A DNA stretch of 64,000 bases from Hymenobacter sp. UV11. Lineage in GTDB: Bacteria > Bacteroidota > Bacteroidia > Cytophagales > Hymenobacteraceae. The DNA lies in assembly GCF_004684095.1 (NCBI RefSeq), contig NZ_SRII01000008.1:124001-188000 (forward strand), written 5' to 3'. Below are positions 23,007-31,153 of this stretch, piece after piece. The stretch's first letter is position 1. Every line of letters starts with the position of its first letter. Both the position numbers and the translations under genes were made by a program. The notes below the pieces were generated by a model. It was not told the DNA's origin, searched no databases, and saw only the letters and a program-made list of their open reading frames with translations.

Positions 23007-24404
23007 CTACTCCGTCTTGGTCGGCGCGGGCTGCGCGGCCTTGGCAATCCAAATCGACTTCTGATTCACGAACTCGCGGATGCCTAAATAGGACAGCTCG
23101 CGGCCGTAGCCCGACTTTTTGACCCCGCCGAAGGGCAGCTCGGGCATCGATTTCACCATGCCGTTCACAAACACAGCGCCGCAGTCCAGCTCGCGGGCCA
23201 TTGCCTCGCCCTGGGCCGCTTCGCGCGTCCACACAGCTGCGCCCAAGCCAAAGGGCGAGTCGTTGGCCAGCTGCACGGCGTGGGCCGCGTCGCGGGCGGT
23301 GAGCACCAGCGCTACCGGCCCAAAAAACTCCTCCGCGTAGGCGCGCTGGCCCTTTTTGACATTGGTGAGGATAACCGGGGCAAACTGCGCGGTGCCGGGC
23401 CGGGGCTGCCCGCCGGCCAGCGCCACCCGCGCGCCCTGCGCCACCGAGTCGGCCACCTGCCGGCTCAGCTCATCGGCCAGGTCGGGGCGGGCCAGCGGGC
23501 CGTAGTCGGTGGTGTCGGCGAGCGGGTCGCCGTAGCGCAACGTTTCTAAGTGGCCTTTGAGGAGCCGCACGAACTCCGGCTGCACCGATTTTTCCACGAT
23601 AAAGCGCTTGGCCGCGATGCAGCTCTGGCCGGCGTTAATCATGCGGGCCTGGGCGGCGGTTTTGGCGGCCAGCGGCAGGTCGGCGCTGGCCAGCACAATA
23701 AACGGGTCGGAGCCGCCCAGCTCCAGCACCGTTTTCTTGATGGCGCGGCCCGCGGCGGTACCCACGGCTATGCCTGCCCGCTCCGAGCCGGTGAGCGTCA
23801 CGGCCCGCACCCGGTCGTCGGCAATCAGCTTTTCTACCGGCTCGGTTTCAATGAGCAGCGTGCGGAAGGCGGCGGGGGGTAGGCCGGCATCGTGAAAAAT
23901 CTGTTCCAGCGCCAGCGCGCACTGCGGCACGTTGGCGGCGTGCTTGAGCAGGCCCACGTTGCCGGCCATGAGGGCCGGCGCGGCAAAGCGCACCACCTGC
24001 CACAGCGGGAAGTTCCAGGGCATCACGGCCAGTACCACGCCCAGCGGTGCGTGGCTGATAAAGCTGCGGCCGGCATCGGTTTTTACCACCTCATCCGCCA
24101 GAAAGCCTTCGGCGTGGGTGGCGTAGTAGTCGCAGCAGGCGGCGCACTTCTGGGCTTCGGCGCGGCCGTCGCGCAGGGGTTTGCCCATTTCTGTGGCCAT
24201 CAGGTGGGCCAGCTCGTCTTCGCGCTCGCGCAGCAGCTCGGCGGCGCGGCGCAGCACGGTGGCCCGCTCGGCAAACGAGGTAGTGCGCCAGGAGGCCGCC
24301 GCGCCGTGGGCCTGGGCCAGAATACGCTCGGTTTTAGCCCAGGAAAAAGTCGGAAAGCGCCGCAGCCGCTGGCCGGTATAAGGATTTATAGATTCGATAG
24401 CCAT
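23007..24404 (-). CDS. NAD(P)-dependent succinate-semialdehyde-type aldehyde dehydrogenase
   Basis: About 465 residues. MPWNFPLWQVVRF is the cofactor-pocket motif, TLTGSERAG the NAD loop, LELGGSDPFIVL carries the catalytic Glu, and INAGQSCIAAKRF the nucleophilic Cys. The C-terminal GGVKKSGYGRELSYLGIREFVN is typical of GabD/Sad-like enzymes. It oxidises an aldehyde to the acid; succinate semialdehyde is the commonest substrate in this subgroup, not proven here. The ATG at 24404 precedes AIESINPYTGQ. The convergent ydcF stop is 13 bases away. Confidence 0.9.
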   Translation of the reverse strand: MAIESINPYTGQRLRRFPTFSWAKTERILAQAHGAAASWRTTSFAERATVLRRAAELLREREDELAHLMATEMGKPLRDGRAEAQKCAACCDYYATHAEGFLADEVVKTDAGRSFISHAPLGVVLAVMPWNFPLWQVVRFAAPALMAGNVGLLKHAANVPQCALALEQIFHDAGLPPAAFRTLLIETEPVEKLIADDRVRAVTLTGSERAGIAVGTAAGRAIKKTVLELGGSDPFIVLASADLPLAAKTAAQARMINAGQSCIAAKRFIVEKSVQPEFVRLLKGHLETLRYGDPLADTTDYGPLARPDLADELSRQVADSVAQGARVALAGGQPRPGTAQFAPVILTNVKKGQRAYAEEFFGPVALVLTARDAAHAVQLANDSPFGLGAAVWTREAAQGEAMARELDCGAVFVNGMVKSMPELPFGGVKKSGYGRELSYLGIREFVNQKSIWIAKAAQPAPTKTE

Positions 24405-24591
24405 AAGAGAGGGGGGTAGGGGCCTGCAGTACGGCGCGGCCACCATCTTTGTACAAACTAACCCAAGGCCCAGTGGGTTATGGGGCGTAGCCGTCGTTCC
24501 TTTTTATTCGTATTGCTGAATAAAACGCGCCATACCTTAAACGCGGGTTACATTCGCCGCGAATAGTCGCTCGTTTCGGCTCGTTCGGTTA

Positions 24592-25176
24592 GTGTATTCC
24601 TCTGCTCTTTTACTCGTGTCCGACTTATCTCTCATATCAACCCCAACTGCCGCTGAAGCGGTACTGGTCGGGCGCCTACGCGACCGTGACCAGTCGGCCA
24701 TGACCGAGTTCTATGACCGCTATTCGGCGGCGCTCTACGGTGTTATCAACCGCATCGTCAAAGATGAGGAAGAGGCCGAGGATGTGTTGCAGGAAGCACT
24801 GGTCAAAATCTGGCACTCAATGGCCAGCTACGATACTACTCGCGGGCGCCTTTTTACCTGGGTAGTGAATATCAGCCGAAATTTAGCAATCGATAAAATC
24901 CGCTCGCGACAGCACCGCGTAGGTTCTCGCACCCAGGGCCTCGACGATAGTCTGGCTGCTCAACGCCAGGCCGCCCCGGATACCTTTCGTCCAGAGCACG
25001 TTGGCTTGCAGGAAATTACCCGCAAGCTCGTACCCGAACAGCGCCAGATTATCGACCTGCTCTATTTCGGTGGCTTCACACAGAGTGAGGCGGCCGAAGA
25101 ATTAAACCTGCCGCTGGGCACGGTTAAAACCCGCGCCCGCACCGCTCTGAAAGTACTAGCCAAACTTATTCGTTAA
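24592..25176 (+). CDS. ECF-type RNA polymerase sigma factor (SigK-like)
   Basis: 194 residues. Region 2 is FYDRYSAALYGVINRIVKDEEEAEDVLQEALVKIW followed by RGRLFTWVVNISRNLAIDKIRSR; region 4 is LVPEQRQIIDLLYFGGFTQSEAAEELNLPLGTVKTRARTALKVL, a helix-turn-helix for -35 recognition. The GTG at 24592 or another GTG at 24616 may be used; there is no ATG. The next gene, 13 bases later, encodes its probable RskA-type anti-sigma factor, so the pair should form a membrane-signalled stress response. Confidence 0.92.
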   Translation: MYSSALLLVSDLSLISTPTAAEAVLVGRLRDRDQSAMTEFYDRYSAALYGVINRIVKDEEEAEDVLQEALVKIWHSMASYDTTRGRLFTWVVNISRNLAIDKIRSRQHRVGSRTQGLDDSLAAQRQAAPDTFRPEHVGLQEITRKLVPEQRQIIDLLYFGGFTQSEAAEELNLPLGTVKTRARTALKVLAKLIR

Positions 25177-25189
25177 AATAGTTACATCA

Positions 25190-26068
25190 GTGGAAGATTT
25201 CCAAACATATATCGAATCAGGCCGCCTAGAGCAATATGCGCTCGGCGAACTAGCCCCGGCCGAACAGGCCGAGGTAGAAGCGTGGGCGGCGCGTTCCCCC
25301 GAGGTGCGCCAAGAATTAGATGACCTACTAACTGGCCTTGGCGTGTATGCCGAAGCGCACGCCGTAGCCCCGCCGGCCGGAGCGCGCGAGCGTATTCTGG
25401 GCCGCGTACTAGCCGAAATCAGTGCTGCGGAGGCTCCGGTTGCCGCTACCCCCGCGCCATTTGCTGCTCCGCCCATCATGCGGGTGTCGGCCTCCAACCC
25501 GCGCCCCGCCGAAACCTACGCCCCGGCTCCCGTGGCGCAGCGCAGCGGTGGCTGGGCCATTGCCGCCTCTGTGGCGCTGCTCTTGAGCCTGGCTGCTAAC
25601 GCGCTGCTATACAGCCGCTGGCAGAACGCAAATACCGAGTTGGTAGCTGCTCAAAATAACCAGGCGCGCTTTGCCCAAACCTCGCAGGTAGCGGAGCGCC
25701 GCCTCCAAAACACCCAGAGCCAGCTTCAGATATTCCGGTCGACGCAGTTTAAAACGGTAGCCCTGGCAGGCACGCCGGCCCACCCCCAGGCCAGCGCCCG
25801 CGTGCTGTTCAACCGCGTCAACCACCGCGTGTACCTCGATGTGCAGGAACTGCCGCCGCTGCCCGCCGGCAAGCAGTACCAACTCTGGGCCTTGGACAAG
25901 GGCAAGCCCATTGATGCCGGCGTGCTCGCTGCCACTACCGCCGCCGGCGACGACCTCCAGCAGATGAAGGATATCGCCAGCGCCCAAACCTTCGCCATGA
26001 CCGTGGAGCCCACCGGTGGCAGCGCAGGGCCTACCCTCACGACCATGACGGTTATCGGTAATATTTAA
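25190..26068 (+). CDS. RskA-type anti-sigma factor
   Basis: 292 residues beginning at a GTG. Residues 1-60 hold the anti-sigma segment LEQYALGELAPAEQAEVEAW, lacking the zinc HxxxCxxC motif of classical ZAS domains. One membrane helix (GGWAIAASVALLLSLAANALLY, about 120-142) follows, then a periplasmic coiled coil and the RskA domain, recognisable from LPPLPAGKQYQLWALDKGKPIDAGVL and the final TFAMTVEPTGGS. It should hold the upstream sigma factor at the membrane until regulated proteolysis. The two genes form an operon ended by the terminator at 26084. Confidence 0.92.
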   Translation: MEDFQTYIESGRLEQYALGELAPAEQAEVEAWAARSPEVRQELDDLLTGLGVYAEAHAVAPPAGARERILGRVLAEISAAEAPVAATPAPFAAPPIMRVSASNPRPAETYAPAPVAQRSGGWAIAASVALLLSLAANALLYSRWQNANTELVAAQNNQARFAQTSQVAERRLQNTQSQLQIFRSTQFKTVALAGTPAHPQASARVLFNRVNHRVYLDVQELPPLPAGKQYQLWALDKGKPIDAGVLAATTAAGDDLQQMKDIASAQTFAMTVEPTGGSAGPTLTTMTVIGNI

Positions 26069-26083
26069 TCAGCAGTAAATACC

Positions 26084-26131
26084 AGCCCAAAAAAGGCGCC
26101 CGCTTTCCGAAGCGGGCGCCTTTTTTGGGCT
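26084..26131. terminator. Terminator of the sigma/anti-sigma operon
   Basis: Perfect 21-bp arms (26084-26104 and 26111-26131; GGCGCCCGCT/AGCGGGCGCC with flanking A- and T-runs) and a six-base loop. The T-run TTTTTT makes it functional on the plus strand, and the A-run makes it symmetrical. Confidence 0.88.
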
Positions 26132-26200
26132 CTGACCAGGTTGCCCAACCTTTCGGCGGACTATGCGTTGTAATCAGTCGAATAGCACTTTTCTCCTTCT

Positions 26201-26740
26201 ATGCACGGTACCATTTTTACACTACTCAAGCGCTACGTTCAAACGCAGTACGACCACAGTACCTGGCTAAAGCTGGTAGAATTGGCGGGGCTGGAATCGG
26301 GCGATTTCAGCCACCGCGAAGTATATCCCGACGCGCACATTTACGCCCTGATAGGCCAGGCTGCCGAAACAACGGGCATTCCGGCCGGTGAGCTGCACGA
26401 AAAATTCGGCGAATACCTCGTGCCCGACCTCATGTACATGTATCAGAAATACGTGAACCCCAACTGGCGTACCCTCGAAATGCTGGAAAATACCGAGCAT
26501 ACCATGCACGTTCAGGTGCGCCGCGAACACCCCGAAAATTCGCCGCCCGTGCTCCAGGTCAAGCGCTTGAATGAGAATGAGTTACTGATTGACTACGTGT
26601 CGCCGCGCCGCATGGGTGGGCTGGCCGTGGGCATCGTGCGTGGCCTGGCTGTTCATTACGACGAGGCCGACCGCATCGACGTGATGCCCACCACCAGCGA
26701 AGACGGTGAGCGCGTGCAAATTCACGTGCGCCGGAACTGA
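26201..26740 (+). CDS. Stand-alone H-NOX (heme NO/O2-binding) protein
   Basis: 179 residues, the size of a single H-NOX domain. The N-terminus MHGTIFTLLKRYVQTQYDH followed by WLKLVELAGL matches the family start; the EHTMHVQV segment near 105-112 would hold the proximal heme His; and DYVSPRR near 148 gives the Y-x-S-x-R motif that binds the heme propionates. It should sense NO (or O2) and pass the signal to a separate partner. In other bacteria that is usually a neighbouring histidine kinase or diguanylate cyclase; none is adjacent here. Confidence 0.85.
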   Translation: MHGTIFTLLKRYVQTQYDHSTWLKLVELAGLESGDFSHREVYPDAHIYALIGQAAETTGIPAGELHEKFGEYLVPDLMYMYQKYVNPNWRTLEMLENTEHTMHVQVRREHPENSPPVLQVKRLNENELLIDYVSPRRMGGLAVGIVRGLAVHYDEADRIDVMPTTSEDGERVQIHVRRN

Positions 26741-26752
26741 GAAATCAGTAAG

Positions 26753-26794
26753 GGGTAAAACGTCATGCTTTTTTGTCAGCATGACGTTTTACCC
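26753..26794. terminator. Compact family A hairpin, bidirectional terminator
   Basis: GGGTAAAACGTCATGCT pairs perfectly with AGCATGACGTTTTACCC around TTTTTTGTC. It lies exactly between the convergent H-NOX and xseB genes and uses the family A end sequence AACGTCATGCT, showing that this family can double as a terminator. Confidence 0.75.
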
Positions 26795-26799
26795 ATATT

Positions 26800-27102
26800 C
26801 TAAAATAAACGCGGGGAAGCTGGCCGCCCCGGCCCACCGGGCTGATAATCATCGGTATCATCCTCTTCTTCGTCCGGGGTATCGTCTTTTGATTCAGTAT
26901 CTTCCTCTTCCGTTTCCTCCTCATCGAGCGAGTCGAATACGCGGTCGAGCGAGGCTTCGGCGTGGCGCAATTTGTGGCGGCACAGGCGAATTAATTCGGC
27001 CGAGCGCTCGGCGCGGGCCGTGAGGTCGTCCACGTCTACCTGGTCGGTTTCGAGGCTGCGTAAAATGGTTTCTAATTCCTGGATGGCTTCGTTGTACGTC
27101 AC
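26800..27102 (-). CDS. xseB: Exodeoxyribonuclease VII small subunit
   Basis: 100 residues from a GTG. TYNEAIQELETILRSLETDQVDVDDLTARAERSAELIRLCRHKL is the typical XseB two-helix coiled coil. The region after residue 60 is an unusual, very acidic tail (DEEETEEEDTESKDDTPDEEEDD is the character of it) that is longer than in model organisms. XseB subunits bind XseA to form the exonuclease degrading single-stranded DNA. The large subunit is the next gene upstream on the same strand, so they are probably one operon, although a half repeat lies between them. Confidence 0.92.
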   Translation of the reverse strand: MTYNEAIQELETILRSLETDQVDVDDLTARAERSAELIRLCRHKLRHAEASLDRVFDSLDEEETEEEDTESKDDTPDEEEDDTDDYQPGGPGRPASPRLF

Positions 27103-27215
27103 GGGGGTAGGGGTAGGGGTAGGGAAATTAAGAATTCGGGGATGAAGCTATTTAGGAATATTCTGGGGCGTCATGCTCATCTGGCGTCCGCTTGTTGAAG
27201 CAGGACGTTCAATAA
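27103..27215. repeat. GGGGTA tandem and family A half copy between xseA and xseB
   Basis: 27104-27124 contains GGGGGTAGGGGTAGGGGTAG, a short tandem of GGGGTA next to the xseB start. At 27168-27210 is GCGTCATGCTCATCTGGCGTCCGCTTG, a single arm of the family A variant at 8034 whose opposite arm is lost apart from AGGACGTTC. Both occupy the 119-base gap between xseA and xseB. Confidence 0.6.
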
Positions 27216-27221
27216 TTAATT

Positions 27222-28595
27222 TCAATGCTTTCCAAGCAGCTTCAATAATTGGTTTTCTTGCCGCAGCATATGCACTTCGTAATTCGCGATTTTTAATTCG
27301 CGATTCTTGAGTGTCAGCTCGAATTTCCACCGCGTGGTAAGCTGCTGGCGCAGCAACTGCTCGCGGCGGCGCTGGTGGTGGCGCGTGAAGCGCTGCAGCA
27401 CCGTGCGCGAGCGGCGGCGTAGGCGCTGGGCCTCTTGGGCCACGGCCTGGCGGGCGGCGCGGGGTAGGGTGTAGCGAAAGCTTTCGAGCTGCTGGCCCAG
27501 CTGGCGCAGGTGCTGGCGCGGCACCTGGGTGGCCTGGCGGCTGCGCTGGCCCAGCTGGTCGGTGGCGCGGCGCAGCTGCTGGCGGGCGGCCTCGCGCGAG
27601 TGGTCGGCGAGGCGCTGCACCTGGGCGTGGTGGCGGGCCAGGTGCTGGCGGCTGCGGTCGGCTACGCGCTCGGCCAGGTCGAGCAGCAGGCCTTCGAGCC
27701 GGGCCAGGCGCTCGACCAGAAACGCCGCCACCGCCGTGGGCGTCTTGAGTGCCTTGTGGGCCACCAGGTCCACCACTGCCTCGTCGCGCTCGTGGCCGAT
27801 GCCGGTGAGCACGGGCAGCGGAAATGCCGCCACGGCCGCCGCCAGGCCATATTCATCAAAGGCCAGCAGGTCCGTTTTGGCCCCGCCGCCGCGAATGAGA
27901 ATGACGACCTCAAACTGCCCCCGGCGCGGCCGGATGGCATCGAGCGCCGCCCGAATGCTGGCCGGCGCGCCCTCGCCCTGCATGAGCGCCGGGAAGAGCG
28001 TGAGGGCGAAATCATACGGCGCTTCTTCGAGCTGGCGCACAAAGTCCTGGAAGCCCGCCGCGGTGGGCGAGGAGATGACCGCCAGGCGCTGCGGGGCGAG
28101 GGGTAGGGCCAGCTCCTGCTGGCGCTCCAGCAGGTCTTTTTCCTGTAGTTTGCGTAGCGTGGCCAGGCGTTGGCGGGCCAGCTCGCCCACGGTGTAGCTG
28201 GGGTCGAGGGCCAACACGTCGAGCGAAAAGCCGTACTGCTCGTGAAACGTCACCTTCACGCGCAGTAGCAGGCGCAGGCCGGGCCGCAGCTCCTGGCCGG
28301 TGGCCTCGGCAAAGGCGGGCGCCAGCTGCTGGTAGCGGCTACCCCAGAGCGTGGCCCGTGCCTGCGCCGTGAAGCCCAGCGCCTCAGCCCCGGCGGCGGG
28401 CTCAGTGAGCGTGAGGTAGCAGTGGCCGCCGGCCTGGCGCGGGCGCGTCATTTCGGCCACCTCGGCCACTACCCAGTAGCTGTCGGGGAAGCGGTGATTT
28501 AGGGCGGCCCGCACCTGCGCCATGAGGGCACCCAGGCTGAGCGGGGCGGCCGGCTCGGCGGGGGTAGGGGCAGCGCGGCGCGGATATAGGGGCAT
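27222..28595 (-). CDS. xseA: Exodeoxyribonuclease VII large subunit
   Basis: 457 residues. The N-terminal OB-fold includes VRAALNHRFPDSYWVVAEV; the catalytic core has LAVISSPTAAGFQDF, VVILIRGGGAKTDLLAFDEYG (the RGGGSxEDL-type motif) and LTGIGHERDEAVVDLVAHKALKTPTAVAAFL, all diagnostic for XseA. The long C-terminal helical coiled coil is rich in Arg and Gln. It degrades single-stranded DNA from both ends together with XseB. The C-terminal KFELTLKNRELKIANYE overlaps repeat-like AT-rich DNA, so the last 25 residues may be a recent addition. Confidence 0.95.
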   Translation of the reverse strand: MPLYPRRAAPTPAEPAAPLSLGALMAQVRAALNHRFPDSYWVVAEVAEMTRPRQAGGHCYLTLTEPAAGAEALGFTAQARATLWGSRYQQLAPAFAEATGQELRPGLRLLLRVKVTFHEQYGFSLDVLALDPSYTVGELARQRLATLRKLQEKDLLERQQELALPLAPQRLAVISSPTAAGFQDFVRQLEEAPYDFALTLFPALMQGEGAPASIRAALDAIRPRRGQFEVVILIRGGGAKTDLLAFDEYGLAAAVAAFPLPVLTGIGHERDEAVVDLVAHKALKTPTAVAAFLVERLARLEGLLLDLAERVADRSRQHLARHHAQVQRLADHSREAARQQLRRATDQLGQRSRQATQVPRQHLRQLGQQLESFRYTLPRAARQAVAQEAQRLRRRSRTVLQRFTRHHQRRREQLLRQQLTTRWKFELTLKNRELKIANYEVHMLRQENQLLKLLGKH

Positions 28596-28627
28596 GGGGG
28601 GGTAGGGAATTATCAGCTAAAATCGGT

Positions 28628-28740
28628 TGTCATTGTGAGCGTAACGAAGTGGAGCGCGGCAATCTTTCCTTCACGTTAGGGTTACTAATCCAACTATGCG
28701 AACGACAAGGAAAGATTGCCGCGCTGCGCTCGCAATGACA
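28628..28740. repeat. Intergenic inverted repeat, family B
   Basis: The left arm TGTCATTGTGAGCGTAACGA and the right arm ending CTGCGCTCGCAATGACA match with a few mismatches; the inner GGCAATCTTTCCTT/AAGGAAAGATTGCC is perfect. It lies in the divergent gap between xseA and the first M13 peptidase, so here it cannot simply be a terminator. Confidence 0.82.
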
Positions 28741-28863
28741 GACGGCTTCAATTAGCAACCAGGCAGGATGCAAAAGTACCTTGCCGACGTGCTAAAGCTG
28801 GCGGCAACCCCTAACTTGCCGGCTCTAACCCCAACCCCCAAACCCATCCACTTTTCCTGTTTC

Positions 28864-30921
28864 ATGTCTAAAATTTCTCGTTACCAGCGGGGTGCGGCCC
28901 TGGCCGTGGCGGCGCTGGGCCTGGCGGCCGGCACTCCGGCCCTGGCGCAGACTACCCCCGCCAAAGGCGTTGGCATCAACCCGGCCAACATCGACAACTC
29001 GGTGCAGCCCTGCGACAACTTCTTCCAGTACGCCAACGGCAGCTGGCTCAAGAACAACCCCGTGCCGGCCGCCGAGAGCCGCTGGGGTAGCTTCAATGAG
29101 CTGGCCGACCGCAACTACGCCACGCAGAAGTCTATTTTGGAGGAGTTGTCGCGCAATGCGGCTACGGCCAAGGTTGGCTCGAATGCTCAGAAAGTAGGCG
29201 ATTTCTACGCCTCGGCCATGGATACGGTGGCCATCGAAAAGGCGGGCCTGACTTACCTCAAGCCGTACCTGGACCGCATTATGGCCCTGAAAACGCTGCC
29301 CGAAATGCAGGCGTTTTTGGCCGACCCCAAGGCCCACGCCGGCAGCGTGTGGTTTAACTCGGGGGTAGGGCAGGACGAGAAAATCAGCACCCGGTACGCG
29401 GTGCAGTTTTACCAGGGTGGCCTCACGCTGCCCGACCGCGACTACTACCTGAAGGAGGATGCGCGCTCGAAAAATATCCGGGCGGCCTACCAGACCTACC
29501 TGATGAGCACCTTCACGCGCCTCGGCGACACCCAGGCCCAGGCGACGGAGCACGCCGCCGCCGTGATGCGCCTCGAAACCAAGCTGGCCAAGGCCAGCAA
29601 GAGCCGCGTAGACCTGCGCGACCCGCAGGCCAACTACCACAAAATGACCGTGGCCCAGGCCACCAAGGAATTCCCGAACCTCAACATGCCGCTGCTGCTC
29701 AAGCAGAACCACCTCGGCACGGCCAAGGAAGTGATTGTGGGCCAGCCCGAATTCCTGAAGGAAGTGAGCAACCTGCTGGCCGCCGAGCCCCTGGCCGACC
29801 AGCGCCAGTACCTGCGCTTTCACCTGGTGAGCAGCGTGGCCAGCGCCCTACCCCAGGCGTATGGCGACGATGCGTTTAAATTCTCGCAGGTGCTGAGCGG
29901 CGCCAAGCAGCAGCAGCCCCGCTGGAAGCGCATGCTGCGCGCTACCGACGGTGCGCTGGGCGAGGCCTTCGGCCAGCTTTACGTGGACAAAGCGTTTTCG
30001 CCCGCCGCCAAAACCCGCGCCAAGGAAATGATTGAGAACCTGCGCAAAGCCTACGCCGAGCGCATCATGGCTACCGACTGGATGAGCGCCGCCACCAAGA
30101 AGGAAGCGCTGGTGAAGCTCAATGCTTTCGCGGTGAAAATCGGCTACCCCGATAAGTGGAAGGATTATTCCAAAATGACCATCGGCCGCAAGAGTGCGCT
30201 GCAAAACGTGCTGGCCGCCCGCACCTGGGCCGCCGAGGACAACCTGAGCAAGTTTGGCAAGCCCATCGACCGCACCGAGTGGGGCATGACGCCGCCCACG
30301 GTGAATGCCTACTACAACCCGCCGATGAACGAGATTGTGTTCCCAGCCGGCATTTTGCAGCCGCCGTTCTACGACCCCAAGGCGGATGACGCGGTGAACT
30401 ACGGCGGCATCGGCGCCGTGATTGGCCACGAAATGACCCACGGCTTCGACGACCAGGGCCGGCAGTACGACTCGAAGGGCAACCTGCGCGACTGGTGGAC
30501 CAAGGAGGACGGCGAGAAATTCAACACCAAGGCCGCAATGGTGGGCAAGCAATATGATGCCTTCATGCCCCTCGACTCGGTGCACGTGAATGGCAAGCTG
30601 ACGATGGGCGAAAACCTGGCCGACATCGGTGGCCTGACCATCGCCTACCAGGCGTTCCAGAAAACGGCCGAGGCCAAGAGCACCCAGAGCATCGACGGCT
30701 TCACGCCCGACCAGCGCTTCTTCCTGGCCTGGGCCCAGATTTGGCGCACCAACATTCGTCCCGAAGCCGCCCGCCAGCAGGTGCAAACCGACCCGCACTC
30801 GCCGGCGCAGTTCCGCACCAATGGCCCGCTCATGAACATGCCCGAGTTCTACAAAGCCTTCGGCTGCAAGCCCACCGACAAGATGGAGCGCCCGACCGCT
30901 GACCAGGCGCGCATCTGGTAG
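28864..30921 (+). CDS. M13 family (neprilysin-like) metallopeptidase, copy 1
   Basis: About 685 residues. MSKISRYQRGAALAVAALGL...TPALA is a signal peptide. Hallmarks of M13: VNAYYNPPMNEIVFPAGILQ, the zinc motif VIGHEMTHGFDDQG (HExxH), GENLADIGGLTIAY (the ExxxD third ligand), and the C-terminal CKPTDKMERP region near the substrate site. It should be an exported endopeptidase for small peptides. The ATG at 28864 begins the signal peptide; an earlier in-frame ATG at 28768 would add 32 improbable residues. TACCTTGC at 28777-28784 is a near-consensus -7 box. Copy 2 follows in tandem. Confidence 0.94.
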   Translation: MSKISRYQRGAALAVAALGLAAGTPALAQTTPAKGVGINPANIDNSVQPCDNFFQYANGSWLKNNPVPAAESRWGSFNELADRNYATQKSILEELSRNAATAKVGSNAQKVGDFYASAMDTVAIEKAGLTYLKPYLDRIMALKTLPEMQAFLADPKAHAGSVWFNSGVGQDEKISTRYAVQFYQGGLTLPDRDYYLKEDARSKNIRAAYQTYLMSTFTRLGDTQAQATEHAAAVMRLETKLAKASKSRVDLRDPQANYHKMTVAQATKEFPNLNMPLLLKQNHLGTAKEVIVGQPEFLKEVSNLLAAEPLADQRQYLRFHLVSSVASALPQAYGDDAFKFSQVLSGAKQQQPRWKRMLRATDGALGEAFGQLYVDKAFSPAAKTRAKEMIENLRKAYAERIMATDWMSAATKKEALVKLNAFAVKIGYPDKWKDYSKMTIGRKSALQNVLAARTWAAEDNLSKFGKPIDRTEWGMTPPTVNAYYNPPMNEIVFPAGILQPPFYDPKADDAVNYGGIGAVIGHEMTHGFDDQGRQYDSKGNLRDWWTKEDGEKFNTKAAMVGKQYDAFMPLDSVHVNGKLTMGENLADIGGLTIAYQAFQKTAEAKSTQSIDGFTPDQRFFLAWAQIWRTNIRPEAARQQVQTDPHSPAQFRTNGPLMNMPEFYKAFGCKPTDKMERPTADQARIW

Positions 30922-30940
30922 GGTAGGGGCAAGTAGTCGT

Positions 30941-31041
30941 TGTCATTGCGAGCAACGCGAAGCAATCGCACCCGAACGATACTCGAACGACTTGTCCGGG
31001 TGTCGTTCGGGTGCGATTGCTTCGCGTTGCTCGCAATGACA
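30941..31041. repeat. Inverted repeat, family B, between tandem M13 genes
   Basis: TGTCATTGCGAGCAACGCGA pairs perfectly with TCGCGTTGCTCGCAATGACA; the arms continue to about 35 bases through AGCAATCGCACCCGAACGA. It starts 19 bases after the first M13 stop codon and would separate the two transcripts. Confidence 0.88.
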
Positions 31042-31153
31042 AAAAAATCCCTACCCCCTCTCTTTAAGCGGGCGTGATGCAACTGTGAAGCGGCAGTTAC
31101 ATCTATGGTGACTAAGTTCGCCTTTCTTCTTTTTCTTCAAACCAAACAGTTTT

